DNA of 36,695 bases from an uncultured Collinsella sp. (GTDB lineage: Bacteria > Actinomycetota > Coriobacteriia > Coriobacteriales > Coriobacteriaceae). Under the pieces are notes generated by a model. It worked only from the letters and a program-made list of their open reading frames with translations, was not told where the DNA came from and ran no database searches. Shown one piece after another: positions 7,779 to 18,146 of the stretch. Each line of letters starts with the position of its first letter. Positions within the stretch are counted from its first letter, which is position 1. Location of the stretch: NCBI GenBank assembly GCA_900552145.1, contig URYW01000010.1:1-36695 (forward strand), given 5' to 3'. The translations under genes and the position numbers were made by a program.

Positions 7779-8318
7779 TTAGTTGAAGAGGGGCTTTATG
7801 GCTGATAAGTAGTCTTTGGCTACGTCGGCTTTGTCTGCTTGGAAGTTGTGCCAGGCCCACCATTGGACGGTGGCTACGAAGCTTGAGGCTATGTGGTGTA
7901 GTAAGAAACTGCGGTCCATGGTGCCAGCGGGGCCTGTGGAGTCGGCGGGGACGGTTTCGGCTGCTCGTGACATGATGGTCTTGCGTAAGCAGTCGGCGAA
8001 GATGCGTGAGCCGGCGCCCGCTACGAGGGCACGTACGCCCTGGCGGCGCTCCCAGAGGTTGTTGAGGATATGCTCGACTTGTACGAGCGGATCATCGAGC
8101 GGTGTGCCATCGTCGTCGAGAGCGTGGGTGCAGATGTCGCTCACGAGTTCGGACAGTAGGTCATCTTTGCTCTTGAAGAGGCCGTAGAATGTCGCGCGGC
8201 CTACGTGAGCGCGCGCGATGATGTCGCCGACGGTAATCTTGCCGTAGTCCTCTTCGCGTAGCAGCTCGGAGAACGCCGCAACGATGGCAGCGCGGCTTTT
8301 TTCTTTGCGGGCATCCAT
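7779..8318 (-). CDS. TetR-family transcriptional regulator at the end of the lar operon
   Basis: A 179-residue protein. The N-terminal helix-turn-helix (about residues 26-58) contains ITVGDIIARAHVGRATFYGLFKSKDDLL in pieces typical of TetR proteins; the rest is a helical ligand-binding domain. The start at 8318 (MDARKEK) lies 2 nt after the larC stop, so translation is probably coupled; a longer in-frame extension would run back into larC. Its place as third gene after larB and larC suggests that it senses a metabolite or stress tied to lactate and autoregulates the operon, perhaps through the palindrome at 10079-10112. The ligand is unknown. Confidence 0.85.
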   Translation of the reverse strand: MDARKEKSRAAIVAAFSELLREEDYGKITVGDIIARAHVGRATFYGLFKSKDDLLSELVSDICTHALDDDGTPLDDPLVQVEHILNNLWERRQGVRALVAGAGSRIFADCLRKTIMSRAAETVPADSTGPAGTMDRSFLLHHIASSFVATVQWWAWHNFQADKADVAKDYLSAIKPLFN

Positions 8319-8320
8319 GG

Positions 8321-9241
8321 CTATGCATCCATGTGAACAAGCAGGCAACGGAGCGTGCCGGAGCAGCCCTCGTAGGGGCGCTTGCCGGCGCCGTAGCCGA
8401 CGGCCTCGATGCGGTAGCGGGCCGGCAGATGATCGGACGTGCGCAGCGCGGCGACGATGGCGGCGCCCGTGGGCGTTACGAGCTCGCCGGCGACCGGTGC
8501 GGGCGTGAGGGCGATATTGCCCGCCTGGCACAGGTTGACGACAGCGGGGACGGGAATGGGCATAAGGCCGTGGGCACAGTGGATGGTGCCGTGACCCTCG
8601 GAGAGCGACTCGACAACGATGTCCTCAATACCCAGGTCATCGAGGCAGATTGCGACAGAGCAGACGTCGACGATGGAGTCGACGGCGCCCACCTCGTGGA
8701 ACATGACGGTCTCGGGCGTTTTGCCGTGGGCCTTGGCCTCGGCGGCGGCGAGCGCGGTAAAGATGGCGAGGGCGCGGCGCTTGGCGCCATCGCTTAACTG
8801 CGAGCCATCGATGATGGCGGTGACGTCTGCCAAAGAGCGGTGGTGATGATGGTGGTGGGTGTGATGGTGACCCTCGTGGCCATGACCGTGGGCCTCATGG
8901 TCATGCTCGTGGCAGTGCTCGTGTTCGTGCTCGCCATGATCATGATGGTGGTGCTCATGCTCGTGCATGTGCTCGGCAGCTGCTTCGTTGCCGTAGAGCC
9001 AGGCCATGTCGTGGTCGTGGTTCTCGAGCTCCTCTGCAAGCTGAACGTCAAAGTCGCAGGCGTCGATGCCATGCTTGTTTACGCGTGTAACGGCAATCTC
9101 AAAGCCGCCGACCGGAAGCGTGGCGAGCTGCTCGCGCAGATGCTCCTCGCTGGCGCCCAGGTCGAGCAGGGCCGCGACGGTCATGTCGCCGCTGATGCCC
9201 GAGGTGCCGTCGATGATAAGCGTGTGCTGATGATTGGACAT
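8321..9241 (-). CDS. larC: Nickel-pincer cofactor protein LarC, LarC1 part only
   Basis: LarC inserts nickel into the pincer cofactor of LarA. The 306-residue product starts with the family signature DGTSGISGDM (11-20) and has the conserved block HEVGAVDSIVDVCSVAICLDDL and HCAHGLMPIPVPA. Residues 91-134 form a metal-binding tract with 26 His in 44 positions. The protein ends GYGAGKRPYEGCSGTLRCLLVHMDA, close to where the LarC1 domain ends. The LarC2 domain (CTP-binding in the enzyme studied) is absent in any frame, since tetR begins 2 nt later. Start ATG 9241 has AAGGAG 7 nt upstream, overlapping the larB stop. Domain loss is inferred from recalled family architecture. Confidence 0.88.
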   Translation of the reverse strand: MSNHQHTLIIDGTSGISGDMTVAALLDLGASEEHLREQLATLPVGGFEIAVTRVNKHGIDACDFDVQLAEELENHDHDMAWLYGNEAAAEHMHEHEHHHHDHGEHEHEHCHEHDHEAHGHGHEGHHHTHHHHHHRSLADVTAIIDGSQLSDGAKRRALAIFTALAAAEAKAHGKTPETVMFHEVGAVDSIVDVCSVAICLDDLGIEDIVVESLSEGHGTIHCAHGLMPIPVPAVVNLCQAGNIALTPAPVAGELVTPTGAAIVAALRTSDHLPARYRIEAVGYGAGKRPYEGCSGTLRCLLVHMDA

Positions 9242-9251
9242 GGAATGCTCC

Positions 9252-10034
9252 TTAACGGGCGCAGGACGTGCCGGCGCTCAGATGATTGATAAGACTTGCC
9301 TGGTAGGCGGCACCGAAGCCGTTGTCGATGTTGACGACCGAAACGCCGCTGGCGCAGGAGTTGAGCATGGCGAGCAGTGCGGCCACGCCGCCAAAGCTCG
9401 CGCCATAGCCCACGCTGGTGGGGACGGCGATGACCGGACAGCTCACAAGGCCTCCGATGACGCTCGCCAGGGCGCCTTCCATGCCGGCGATGGCGATGAC
9501 CACCTGCGCCTGAGCAAGTTCCTCAGCATGAGCGAGCAGGCGGTGCAGGCCGGCGACACCCACGTCGTAGAGGCGATCGACCTTGTTGCCGTAGAACTCG
9601 GCCGTCAGTGCCGCCTCTTCGGCGACGGGCAGGTCGCTCGTGCCGGCGCAGGCGATGACGATGCGTCCGTTGCCGGTAGGGGAGGGCTTGCCACCTACCA
9701 GGGCGAGCTGGGCGTCCGGGACATATCCCAGGTCGATGTCGTTGCCGAGGAGCTCAGCGGTGCGCGCGGCTTTTTCGGCATCCAAGCGTGTGACCAGGAT
9801 GCGCTCCTGGCCTGCATCGCGCAGCGCCTCGATAATGGCGGCAATTTGCTCGGCGGTTTTACCAGCACCGTAGACAACCTCGCCGGCTCCCTGGCGCACT
9901 CCGCGCGAAAGATCGAGCTGCGCAAAGCCCAAATCGGCGGTCGGAGCCGTCTGGATGCGCGTAAGGGCGACTGCCGGGGTGACTGATCCGCCGGCAACAT
10001 CGCTCAGCAGCTGCTCAAGATCTCGCTTATCCAT
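9252..10034 (-). CDS. larB: LarB, carboxylase/hydrolase of nickel-pincer cofactor synthesis
   Basis: LarB carboxylates the pyridinium ring of nicotinic acid adenine dinucleotide and releases AMP, the first step in making the LarA cofactor. The 260-residue product resembles the PurE-like LarB family in its second half (TSDLPVAEEAALTAEFYGNKVDRLYDVGVAGLHRL and AGMEGALASVIGGL...VIAVPTSVGYG). ATG at 10034 (MDKRDLEQL) is chosen over an upstream in-frame start because AAGGGA lies about 7 nt before it. larC follows after 9 nt. The upstream gap to serB holds a perfect long palindrome, so larB is probably the first gene of a regulated larB-larC-tetR operon. Confidence 0.93.
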   Translation of the reverse strand: MDKRDLEQLLSDVAGGSVTPAVALTRIQTAPTADLGFAQLDLSRGVRQGAGEVVYGAGKTAEQIAAIIEALRDAGQERILVTRLDAEKAARTAELLGNDIDLGYVPDAQLALVGGKPSPTGNGRIVIACAGTSDLPVAEEAALTAEFYGNKVDRLYDVGVAGLHRLLAHAEELAQAQVVIAIAGMEGALASVIGGLVSCPVIAVPTSVGYGASFGGVAALLAMLNSCASGVSVVNIDNGFGAAYQASLINHLSAGTSCAR

Positions 10035-10078
10035 ATATGTTCCCTTCGACGGCGCAAAGTCTAGCACTCATAGGGTAT

Positions 10079-10112
10079 GTTTCCGAACACTAAGACAAAA
10101 TTGTTCGGAAAC
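10079..10112. promoter_or_regulatory. Palindromic operator upstream of larB
   Basis: Perfect 11-bp inverted repeat GTTTCCGAACA (10079-10089) and TGTTCGGAAAC (10102-10112) with a 12-bp AT-rich spacer, 45 bp upstream of the larB start. It is the clearest operator candidate of the lar region. The TetR-type regulator at the end of the same operon is the obvious but untested ligand. No T run follows either arm, so a terminator is unlikely. Confidence 0.7.
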
Positions 10113-10148
10113 TATAGGACAGACTAATTCAATTGTTAGGCTGATCGA

Positions 10149-10784
10149 CTAGTCACGCAGGATGATGTCCATGGCGAGCATCAGGTTGCGTTCGTCGATG
10201 GCGAACGGGGCGGCTTCGCGCGTCTTGGGCTTGGCGCAAAATGCGATGCCCGTGCCCGCGGCCTGAATCATGGGGATGTCGTTGGCGCCGTCGCCGATTG
10301 CCACGGTATGGGCCATGTCGACACCGCACTCAACTGCCCAGTCCAGCAGCTGGATGAGCTTGAACTCCTTGGTCACGATGTCTGCCGCCAGCTTGCCGGT
10401 GAGCTTGCCGTCTACGACTTCCAGGCGGTTGGCCAGGCAAAAATCGATGCCCGCGGCGGCCACGATCTTGTCGGCGACCTCGTGGAAGCCGCCGCTCACC
10501 ACGCCGACCTTCCAGCCCTTGCTGTGTGCCGAGCGCACAAGCTCCAGCGCGCCGGGGGTAAACGTCACGCGCTCAAAGGTGCGCTCGAACACGCTCTCGT
10601 CCAGGCCGGCGAGTAGCCCCACGCGCTCCTCGAGCGCTTGCTTAAAGTCCAGCTCGCCGCGCATAGCGCGTTCGGTGATCTGTGCCACCTGCTCGCCCAC
10701 GCCGGCCTCCTCGCCCAAAAGATCGATGACCTCCTGGTTGATGAGCGTGGAGTCGATATCCATAACGATGAGGCGTGCAGTCAT
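10149..10784 (-). CDS. serB: Phosphoserine phosphatase
   Basis: HAD-superfamily enzyme that hydrolyses phosphoserine to serine, the last step of serine synthesis. The 211-residue protein has motif I MDIDSTLIN (nucleophile D9, general acid D11), motif II VVSGGF near residue 100, and motif III/IV GDGANDIPMI near 168. No N-terminal ACT domain is present, so it is the short bacterial form. Start ATG 10784 follows GGAAAGG by about 6 nt; the frame is open further upstream without a better site. It lies upstream of larB on the same strand but is separated by 114 nt with a palindrome, so it is probably a separate transcription unit. Confidence 0.92.
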   Translation of the reverse strand: MTARLIVMDIDSTLINQEVIDLLGEEAGVGEQVAQITERAMRGELDFKQALEERVGLLAGLDESVFERTFERVTFTPGALELVRSAHSKGWKVGVVSGGFHEVADKIVAAAGIDFCLANRLEVVDGKLTGKLAADIVTKEFKLIQLLDWAVECGVDMAHTVAIGDGANDIPMIQAAGTGIAFCAKPKTREAAPFAIDERNLMLAMDIILRD

Positions 10785-11040
10785 GACGGGCCTTTCCAAG
10801 TGCTGTTTTATTGGGGCATATTGTCGCACGTGACGAGCGCGGGCGGGTGCCGCGGCGCGTCAATTGTTTCGTCTCCGTCAAGTCTTTGGGCAGGAGCTAC
10901 TTTTCCGCGGCACATCGACACAGGTGCGATAAGATAGAACGCCATGTCTGGCTGCGCGGTTTACGCAGGCTGGGCAAATCTGTACGACGCCGCCCGGAAC
11001 GACACGGGGCGGCACAGATCCATAAAGGAGGATCACTGGT

Positions 11041-12828
11041 ATGAGCCAGACCCGTCCCATCGACGAGCATTCCATGCACACCCGTACCTGCGGCGAACTT
11101 CGCCGCGAGAACGTGGGCGAAGAGGTCACCCTCACCGGTTGGGTGAGCCGTCGCCGTGACCACGGCGGCCTTATTTTCTGCGACCTTCGTGACCGCGAGG
11201 GCATCACGCAGCTCACCTTCGACCCCGAGCACTCCGACGGCGACGCCTTTAAGATCGCCGAGACCATGCGTCCCGAGTGGCCCATCAAGATTCACGGCGT
11301 CGTGCGCTCCCGTGGCGAGGAGACCACCAACGCCAAGCTCGCGACCGGCGAGATCGAGGTCCTGACCGACCACGCCGAGGTGCTCAACACTTCTGTTACC
11401 CCGCCGTTCCAGATCGAGGACGGCATCGAGACGAGCGAGGACACCCGTCTGCGTTATCGCTATCTGGACCTCCGTCGTCCCGAGATGATGGCCAACCTCA
11501 AGCTGCGCTCCGACTTTACCTTTGCCATTCGCGAGGCGCTGCACAACCGTGAGTTCATGGAGGTCGAGACGCCCTCCCTGTTCAAGTCCACTCCCGAGGG
11601 CGCCCGCGACTTCATCGTCCCCAGCCGCATCCAGCCGGGCAACTTCTACGCTCTGCCGCAGTCCCCGCAGCTTCTGAAGCAGCTGCTCATGGTCGGTGGC
11701 GTCGAGCGCTACTACCAGGTTGCCAAGTGCTTCCGCGACGAGGACCTGCGTGCCGACCGTCAGCCAGAGTTCACCCAGGTCGATATCGAGATGTCTTTCG
11801 TGGACCAGAACGATGTCATGAGCGCGCTCGAAGAGGTCCTGTCCGATGCCTTCGGCCGCATGGGCGTCGAGATGCCCACGCCGCTGCGTCGCATGGACTA
11901 CTGGGAGGCCATGGACACCTATGGCTCCGACAAGCCCGATACCCGCTATGGCATGCACCTGGTCGACCTGACCGACATCTTTGCCAACTCCAAGTTCAAG
12001 GTCTTTGCGACCGCCGCAAACGAGGAGGGCTCTGTCGTCAAGGCCATCAACGCCAAGGGTGCCGGTGCCTGGGCACGTGCCAAGATCGATAAGCTCGCCG
12101 GCGTGGCCTCCACGTTTGGTGCCAAGGGTCTGGCCTGGATCGCCTTCCGCGAGGACGGCTCCATCAACAGCCCCATCGTCAAGTTCTTCTCGGACGAGGA
12201 GATGGCGGCTCTGCGCGAGCGCATGGACGTCGAGCCCGGCGACCTTGTGATGTTCGCCGCCGGCCCGCGCCTGCTCTCCGACGAGATTCTGGGCGGCATG
12301 CGTTCTCACATGGCCAACGCACTCGAGATCAAGCGCGAGGGCCACGACTTCCTGTGGGTCGTCAACTTCCCGCTGTTCCACTGGGATGAGGATCGCAAGG
12401 CCTATGCTGCCGAGCACCAGCCCTTTACCCTGCCGACCGAGACCGACATCGCCAAGATCGAGGCTGACCCGCTGGCGGCCGGTTCTTGCACCTACGACTT
12501 TGTCATGGACGGCTTTGAGGCTGGCGGCGGCGGTATGCGTATCCACAACGCCGAGATGCAGATGTCCATGCTCAAGCTCCTGGGCTTTACCGAGGAGCGC
12601 GCCGAGTCGCAGTTCGGCTTCCTCATGGAGGCCCTCAAGTTTGGTGCGCCCCCGATGGGCGGTTTCGCTCTGGGCCTGGACCGCGTGTGCATGCTGCTCA
12701 CCGGTTCCGACTCCATCCGTGACGTCATGGCGTTCCCCAAGACGGCCAGTGGCTCCGACCTCATGTCGGGCGCCCCGAGTGCCGTTAGCGGAGCCCAGCT
12801 CAAGGACGTCAGCCTGCGCCTGATGTAG
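11041..12828 (+). CDS. aspS: Aspartyl-tRNA synthetase
   Basis: Class II synthetase charging tRNA-Asp (or tRNA-Asx if non-discriminating, which cannot be read here). 595 residues, the normal bacterial length with an inserted GAD domain. The N-terminal OB-fold contains GWVSRRRDHGGLIFCDLRDREG (28-49). Motif 2 is FRDEDLRADRQPEFTQVDIE near 230-249, and motif 3 is GGFALGLDRVCMLLTGSDSIRDVMAFPK near 540-567. ATG 11041 follows AAAGGAGG by about 8 nt. A terminator follows directly, so it is probably a single-gene unit. Confidence 0.97.
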   Translation: MSQTRPIDEHSMHTRTCGELRRENVGEEVTLTGWVSRRRDHGGLIFCDLRDREGITQLTFDPEHSDGDAFKIAETMRPEWPIKIHGVVRSRGEETTNAKLATGEIEVLTDHAEVLNTSVTPPFQIEDGIETSEDTRLRYRYLDLRRPEMMANLKLRSDFTFAIREALHNREFMEVETPSLFKSTPEGARDFIVPSRIQPGNFYALPQSPQLLKQLLMVGGVERYYQVAKCFRDEDLRADRQPEFTQVDIEMSFVDQNDVMSALEEVLSDAFGRMGVEMPTPLRRMDYWEAMDTYGSDKPDTRYGMHLVDLTDIFANSKFKVFATAANEEGSVVKAINAKGAGAWARAKIDKLAGVASTFGAKGLAWIAFREDGSINSPIVKFFSDEEMAALRERMDVEPGDLVMFAAGPRLLSDEILGGMRSHMANALEIKREGHDFLWVVNFPLFHWDEDRKAYAAEHQPFTLPTETDIAKIEADPLAAGSCTYDFVMDGFEAGGGGMRIHNAEMQMSMLKLLGFTEERAESQFGFLMEALKFGAPPMGGFALGLDRVCMLLTGSDSIRDVMAFPKTASGSDLMSGAPSAVSGAQLKDVSLRLM

Positions 12829-12851
12829 GCGAGTGGCTACATATTGCCCGC

Positions 12852-12886
12852 AACGAGGGAAGGACGTGTGCCTTTCCTCGTTTTTT
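12852..12886 (+). terminator. Terminator after aspS
   Basis: A 12-bp stem, AACGAGGGAAGG (12852-12863) with CCTTTCCTCGTT (12871-12882) including one G-U pair, 7-nt loop ACGTGTG, running into TTTTTT (12881-12886). Confidence 0.9.
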
Positions 12887-12903
12887 ATGCGCCGAGATTG
12901 TGA

Positions 12904-13126
12904 GGGCTTGGGATGACCGGACGTCGCGGAAAGTGCATCCCGGAATCTGCGTCCGGAATGGGTCGCGCTTTCCCAAAGGGGTCCTCTGGGAAAGCGCGAC
13001 CCAGAATTCGGCAAAATAATGGGGCACAGTTTCCGGTTGAGCTGTCTAACGGAAACTGTGCCCCAGAATGAGCGCTCAAAACGGGGCAGGCTTTCCGCAA
13101 CAACTGTCTGGCGGAAAGCCTGCCCC
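12904..13126. repeat. Tandem array of hairpin elements
   Basis: Three near-perfect hairpins with 16-nt arms lie in a row: 12960-12975/12987-13002, 13020-13035/13050-13065 and 13083-13098/13111-13126, spaced 60-63 bp. Each follows one plan: a G-rich edge, about six variable bases, TTTCC(C/G), a loop in which two copies share CTGTCT, (C/G)GGAAA, the complement of the variable bases, then a C-rich edge and usually AGAAT. The variable bases differ between units (TCGCGC, GCACAG, GCAGGC) but stay complementary within each. A worn fourth unit precedes them (GGGATG near 12910 and CATCCC near 12936, with CGGAAA and GGAAT). No T runs follow, so these are not ordinary terminators. Confidence 0.85.
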
Positions 13127-13132
13127 AGTTTC

Positions 13133-14149
13133 TTATAGCGAGTCTCTCTGGATCAGCTGCATGTGCATCACGGAGGTGGTGGGCTCGGCACCCTTGATCA
13201 TGTCGAGCGCAATGTTGGCGGCCATGTGGCCTTCTTCGCGCAGGGGCTGGCGGACGGTCGTGAGTGCGGGGACGCAGCGCGTCGCAATCTCGTGATCGTC
13301 GAAGCCGACGACAGAAACGTCCGCAGGAACGGATAGGCCTGCCTCGTTGAGTGCGGTGATGACGCCAGCCGCGATACGGTCCGATCCGCAGAGCACGCCA
13401 TCGAAAGCAATCTCGCGCGCGAGGATCTGGTGCATGGCCTGATAGCCGTCTCCGTTGTTCCAGCCGGTATAGATAACGTTTGCGTCTGGGAGGTCTTTGC
13501 CCAAGACGGCACGGTAGCCGCGCAGGCGGTCGACAACAGCGGGGTTGTCTTGCGGTCCCAACACGGCGACGATATCTTTGCGCCCGCGTTCCTTCATGGC
13601 GAGTGCCGCAAAGTGTCCGCCCTCTTCGTCGTCAGAGTAGACCGTCGAGAACACATTGCGATAGGGGTGGCCCTCGAGCTGGCCGCACAACACGGTGGGT
13701 ACGCCCAGCTCGCGCAGCACCTCGAGCAGCTCGCTGCCCTTGTAGGGGGAGACGTCGATCACGGCGTCGAACGAGCGGCGCTCAAAGTGCTCGCGTGCAC
13801 GGTTGCGCTCATGCGTAGAAGACGCCTGCAAGATAACGGGCAGATAGGACGACTCCGACAGTTCCTCGGTAATGCCGCTCAAAAACTCGCTATAGGTGGG
13901 GTCGCTGAAGAGTTCACTCAGGGGCTCGGTCACGAGCACGGCGATGATTTCCGTGCGCCCGACAGCGAGCGCTCGGCCACGAGCGTTGGGGACAAAATTG
14001 ACTTCCTTGGCCGCCGCGCGGACGCGCTTTTTGGTTTCCTCGCTAATGCGGGGCGAATCGTTGAGAGCGCGCGATGCCGTGGAGCGCGACACGCCGGCAG
14101 CTGCGGCAACCTCGGCAAGCGTAGGTGCGGTGCGAACTGGTTGGGTCAT
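13133..14149 (-). CDS. ebgR: LacI-family repressor, divergent from ebgA (EbgR-like)
   Basis: A 338-residue LacI/GalR regulator. The N-terminal helix-turn-helix is TLAEVAAAAGVSRSTASRALNDSPRIS in pieces around residues 10-36, followed by the hinge region and a periplasmic-binding-protein-like sugar domain (VVGFDDHEIATRCVPALTTVRQP near 285-307). It is divergent from ebgA, with three identical LacI-type operator palindromes in the shared gap. It therefore most likely represses the beta-galactosidase genes until a galactoside binds. Start ATG 14149 has AGGAG about 7 nt upstream. The symbol reflects synteny with E. coli ebgR; specificity is inferred. Confidence 0.85.
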   Translation of the reverse strand: MTQPVRTAPTLAEVAAAAGVSRSTASRALNDSPRISEETKKRVRAAAKEVNFVPNARGRALAVGRTEIIAVLVTEPLSELFSDPTYSEFLSGITEELSESSYLPVILQASSTHERNRAREHFERRSFDAVIDVSPYKGSELLEVLRELGVPTVLCGQLEGHPYRNVFSTVYSDDEEGGHFAALAMKERGRKDIVAVLGPQDNPAVVDRLRGYRAVLGKDLPDANVIYTGWNNGDGYQAMHQILAREIAFDGVLCGSDRIAAGVITALNEAGLSVPADVSVVGFDDHEIATRCVPALTTVRQPLREEGHMAANIALDMIKGAEPTTSVMHMQLIQRDSL

Positions 14150-14209
14150 GGCGTCTCCTGGAGAATGCGGTCGATGTTGTCGCTGATACGGGCTGGTGCG
14201 GATACAGCT

Positions 14210-14215
14210 TACTAT
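14210..14215 (-). promoter_or_regulatory. Candidate -10 box of the LacI repressor gene
   Basis: Read on the minus strand, TATAGT lies about 60 bp before the repressor start. No strong -35 hexamer is visible. A perfect 6-bp inverted repeat, CTGAGT and ACTCAG (14352-14369), lies further upstream in the shared divergent region. Confidence 0.35.
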
Positions 14216-14392
14216 AGTGCGCCTGAACAGCGTTCATGATATCCGGTGACCGGTGTCGTTTTGCAACCAAGCCGCAATCGAATACGTCTCGTATGGGTGA
14301 GATATCAGCGGGCGTGGCGGTTGCCTACGAGCTTAAGAACGATGTCTTGCGCTGAGTTTCGATACTCAGGGTGACATAAGTGTCGCGGTTGT

Positions 14393-14493
14393 ACAACCGG
14401 TTGCACCGTTAACCCGACCAAATCGACCGTTCAGCGGACAACCGGTTGCACAGTATTTTGCATCGCCCGTAAGATAAGGACAACCGGTTGCAC
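14393..14493 (+). promoter_or_regulatory. ebgA promoter with three LacI-type operators
   Basis: The 14-mer ACAACCGGTTGCAC occurs three times: 14393-14406, 14438-14451 and 14480-14493, with centres 45 and 42 bp apart. Its heart, CAACCGGTTG, is a perfect palindrome typical of LacI/GalR operators. A promoter fits between copies two and three: -35 TTGCAC (14446-14451) inside operator 2, then 18 bp, then -10 TAAGAT (14470-14475), with operator 3 covering the expected start point. Spacing near four helical turns suits looping by a tetramer or cooperative dimers. Confidence 0.85.
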
Positions 14494-14525
14494 AAGAATC
14501 ACTACGATGACGAAGGAGCATCACC

Positions 14526-17534
<3,009 letters not shown>

Positions 17535-17537
17535 GCC

Positions 17538-17993
17538 ATGCATGTCTTTAATTCGCGCGCCGATTTCGACGCCCAGATGAAGTCCGTCAAGAAGTGGATG
17601 CGTACCGGTCAGGCGCTCGATGGCGTTGCCGACCTGCAGCACGACGTGGCGTACTCCATCGGTGACTCGTTGGTGTACTGGTGGGTCTATGCCCGCGAGG
17701 CCGCAACTGCCGATCTGGTCGGTCACCGTCGCTACCATGCCGTGCTCGCTCCGCTCGACGGCGACCTGACCGTCGAGGTTGCCCCCAAGGCAGGCCTCAC
17801 CTGCACCCGCGCTTACAGCGATATCGATGATCGCGAGCGCTTTGAGGGGGCGGGGGAGACCGTGACGATTCCCGCCGGCGGCGTTGCCGTCGTCGAGATC
17901 GACGAGGCCTACCGTGTCGTGGCCGATGCCGCGGATTCCCGCGTCGTGGTACTGCACGTGACGGTTGAAGGTTATTCCTTCCCCAACAAGTAG
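17538..17993 (+). CDS. ebgC: EbgC, beta subunit of the Ebg-type beta-galactosidase
   Basis: A 151-residue cupin-like protein of the YhcH/YjgK/YiaL family. In E. coli EbgC associates with EbgA and is needed for full activity. Conserved stretches are YSIGDSLVYWW (42-52), GHRRYHAVLAPLDGDL (70-85), VAPKAGL, YSDIDDRERFEGAGETVTIPAGGVAVVEIDEAYR in consecutive pieces (102-135), and a C-terminal VVLHVTVEGYSFPNK, all matching EbgC as recalled. The ribosome site AGGAGG overlaps the last codons of ebgA, and ATG 17538 lies 3 nt after its stop, so translation is likely coupled. The pair identifies the locus as ebg rather than plain lacZ. Confidence 0.9.
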   Translation: MHVFNSRADFDAQMKSVKKWMRTGQALDGVADLQHDVAYSIGDSLVYWWVYAREAATADLVGHRRYHAVLAPLDGDLTVEVAPKAGLTCTRAYSDIDDRERFEGAGETVTIPAGGVAVVEIDEAYRVVADAADSRVVVLHVTVEGYSFPNK

Positions 17994-18079
17994 TATTCGT
18001 CCGCCTGGACGTTTGCTTCGCGCCGTTAAGGGGGATGGCTTTGTTGACTCCCTTTTCCCCATTCCCCTTAGCAGGTGCG

Positions 18080-18114
18080 CCGTCCGTGTTTGCACTTGCA
18101 GCTCGGACGGTTTT
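18080..18114 (+). terminator. Terminator between ebgC and the permease
   Basis: CCGTCCG (18080-18086) pairs with CGGACGG (18104-18110), followed by TTTT; loop of 17 nt. An earlier hairpin (GTTAAGGGGGATGG with CCATTCCCCTTAGC, about 18023-18073) has no T run. Together they suggest that the permease is at least partly uncoupled from ebgAC. Confidence 0.55.
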
Positions 18115-18146
18115 AGATGACATTTAACAGATGATTGGGAGGGCTT

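Noticed and set aside
8321..8531. Long N-terminal extension of the TetR protein into larC
   Set aside because: The extension is Arg-rich shadow sequence of larC; the HTH domain starts naturally at 8318.
12809..13103. Minus-strand frames that translate the hairpin array into repetitive peptides
   Set aside because: The peptide periodicity simply follows the DNA hairpins; no start site or codon bias supports translation.
12904..13126. CRISPR array
   Set aside because: The units are hairpins with variable stems, not direct repeats with unique spacers of constant length, and no cas gene is in the window.
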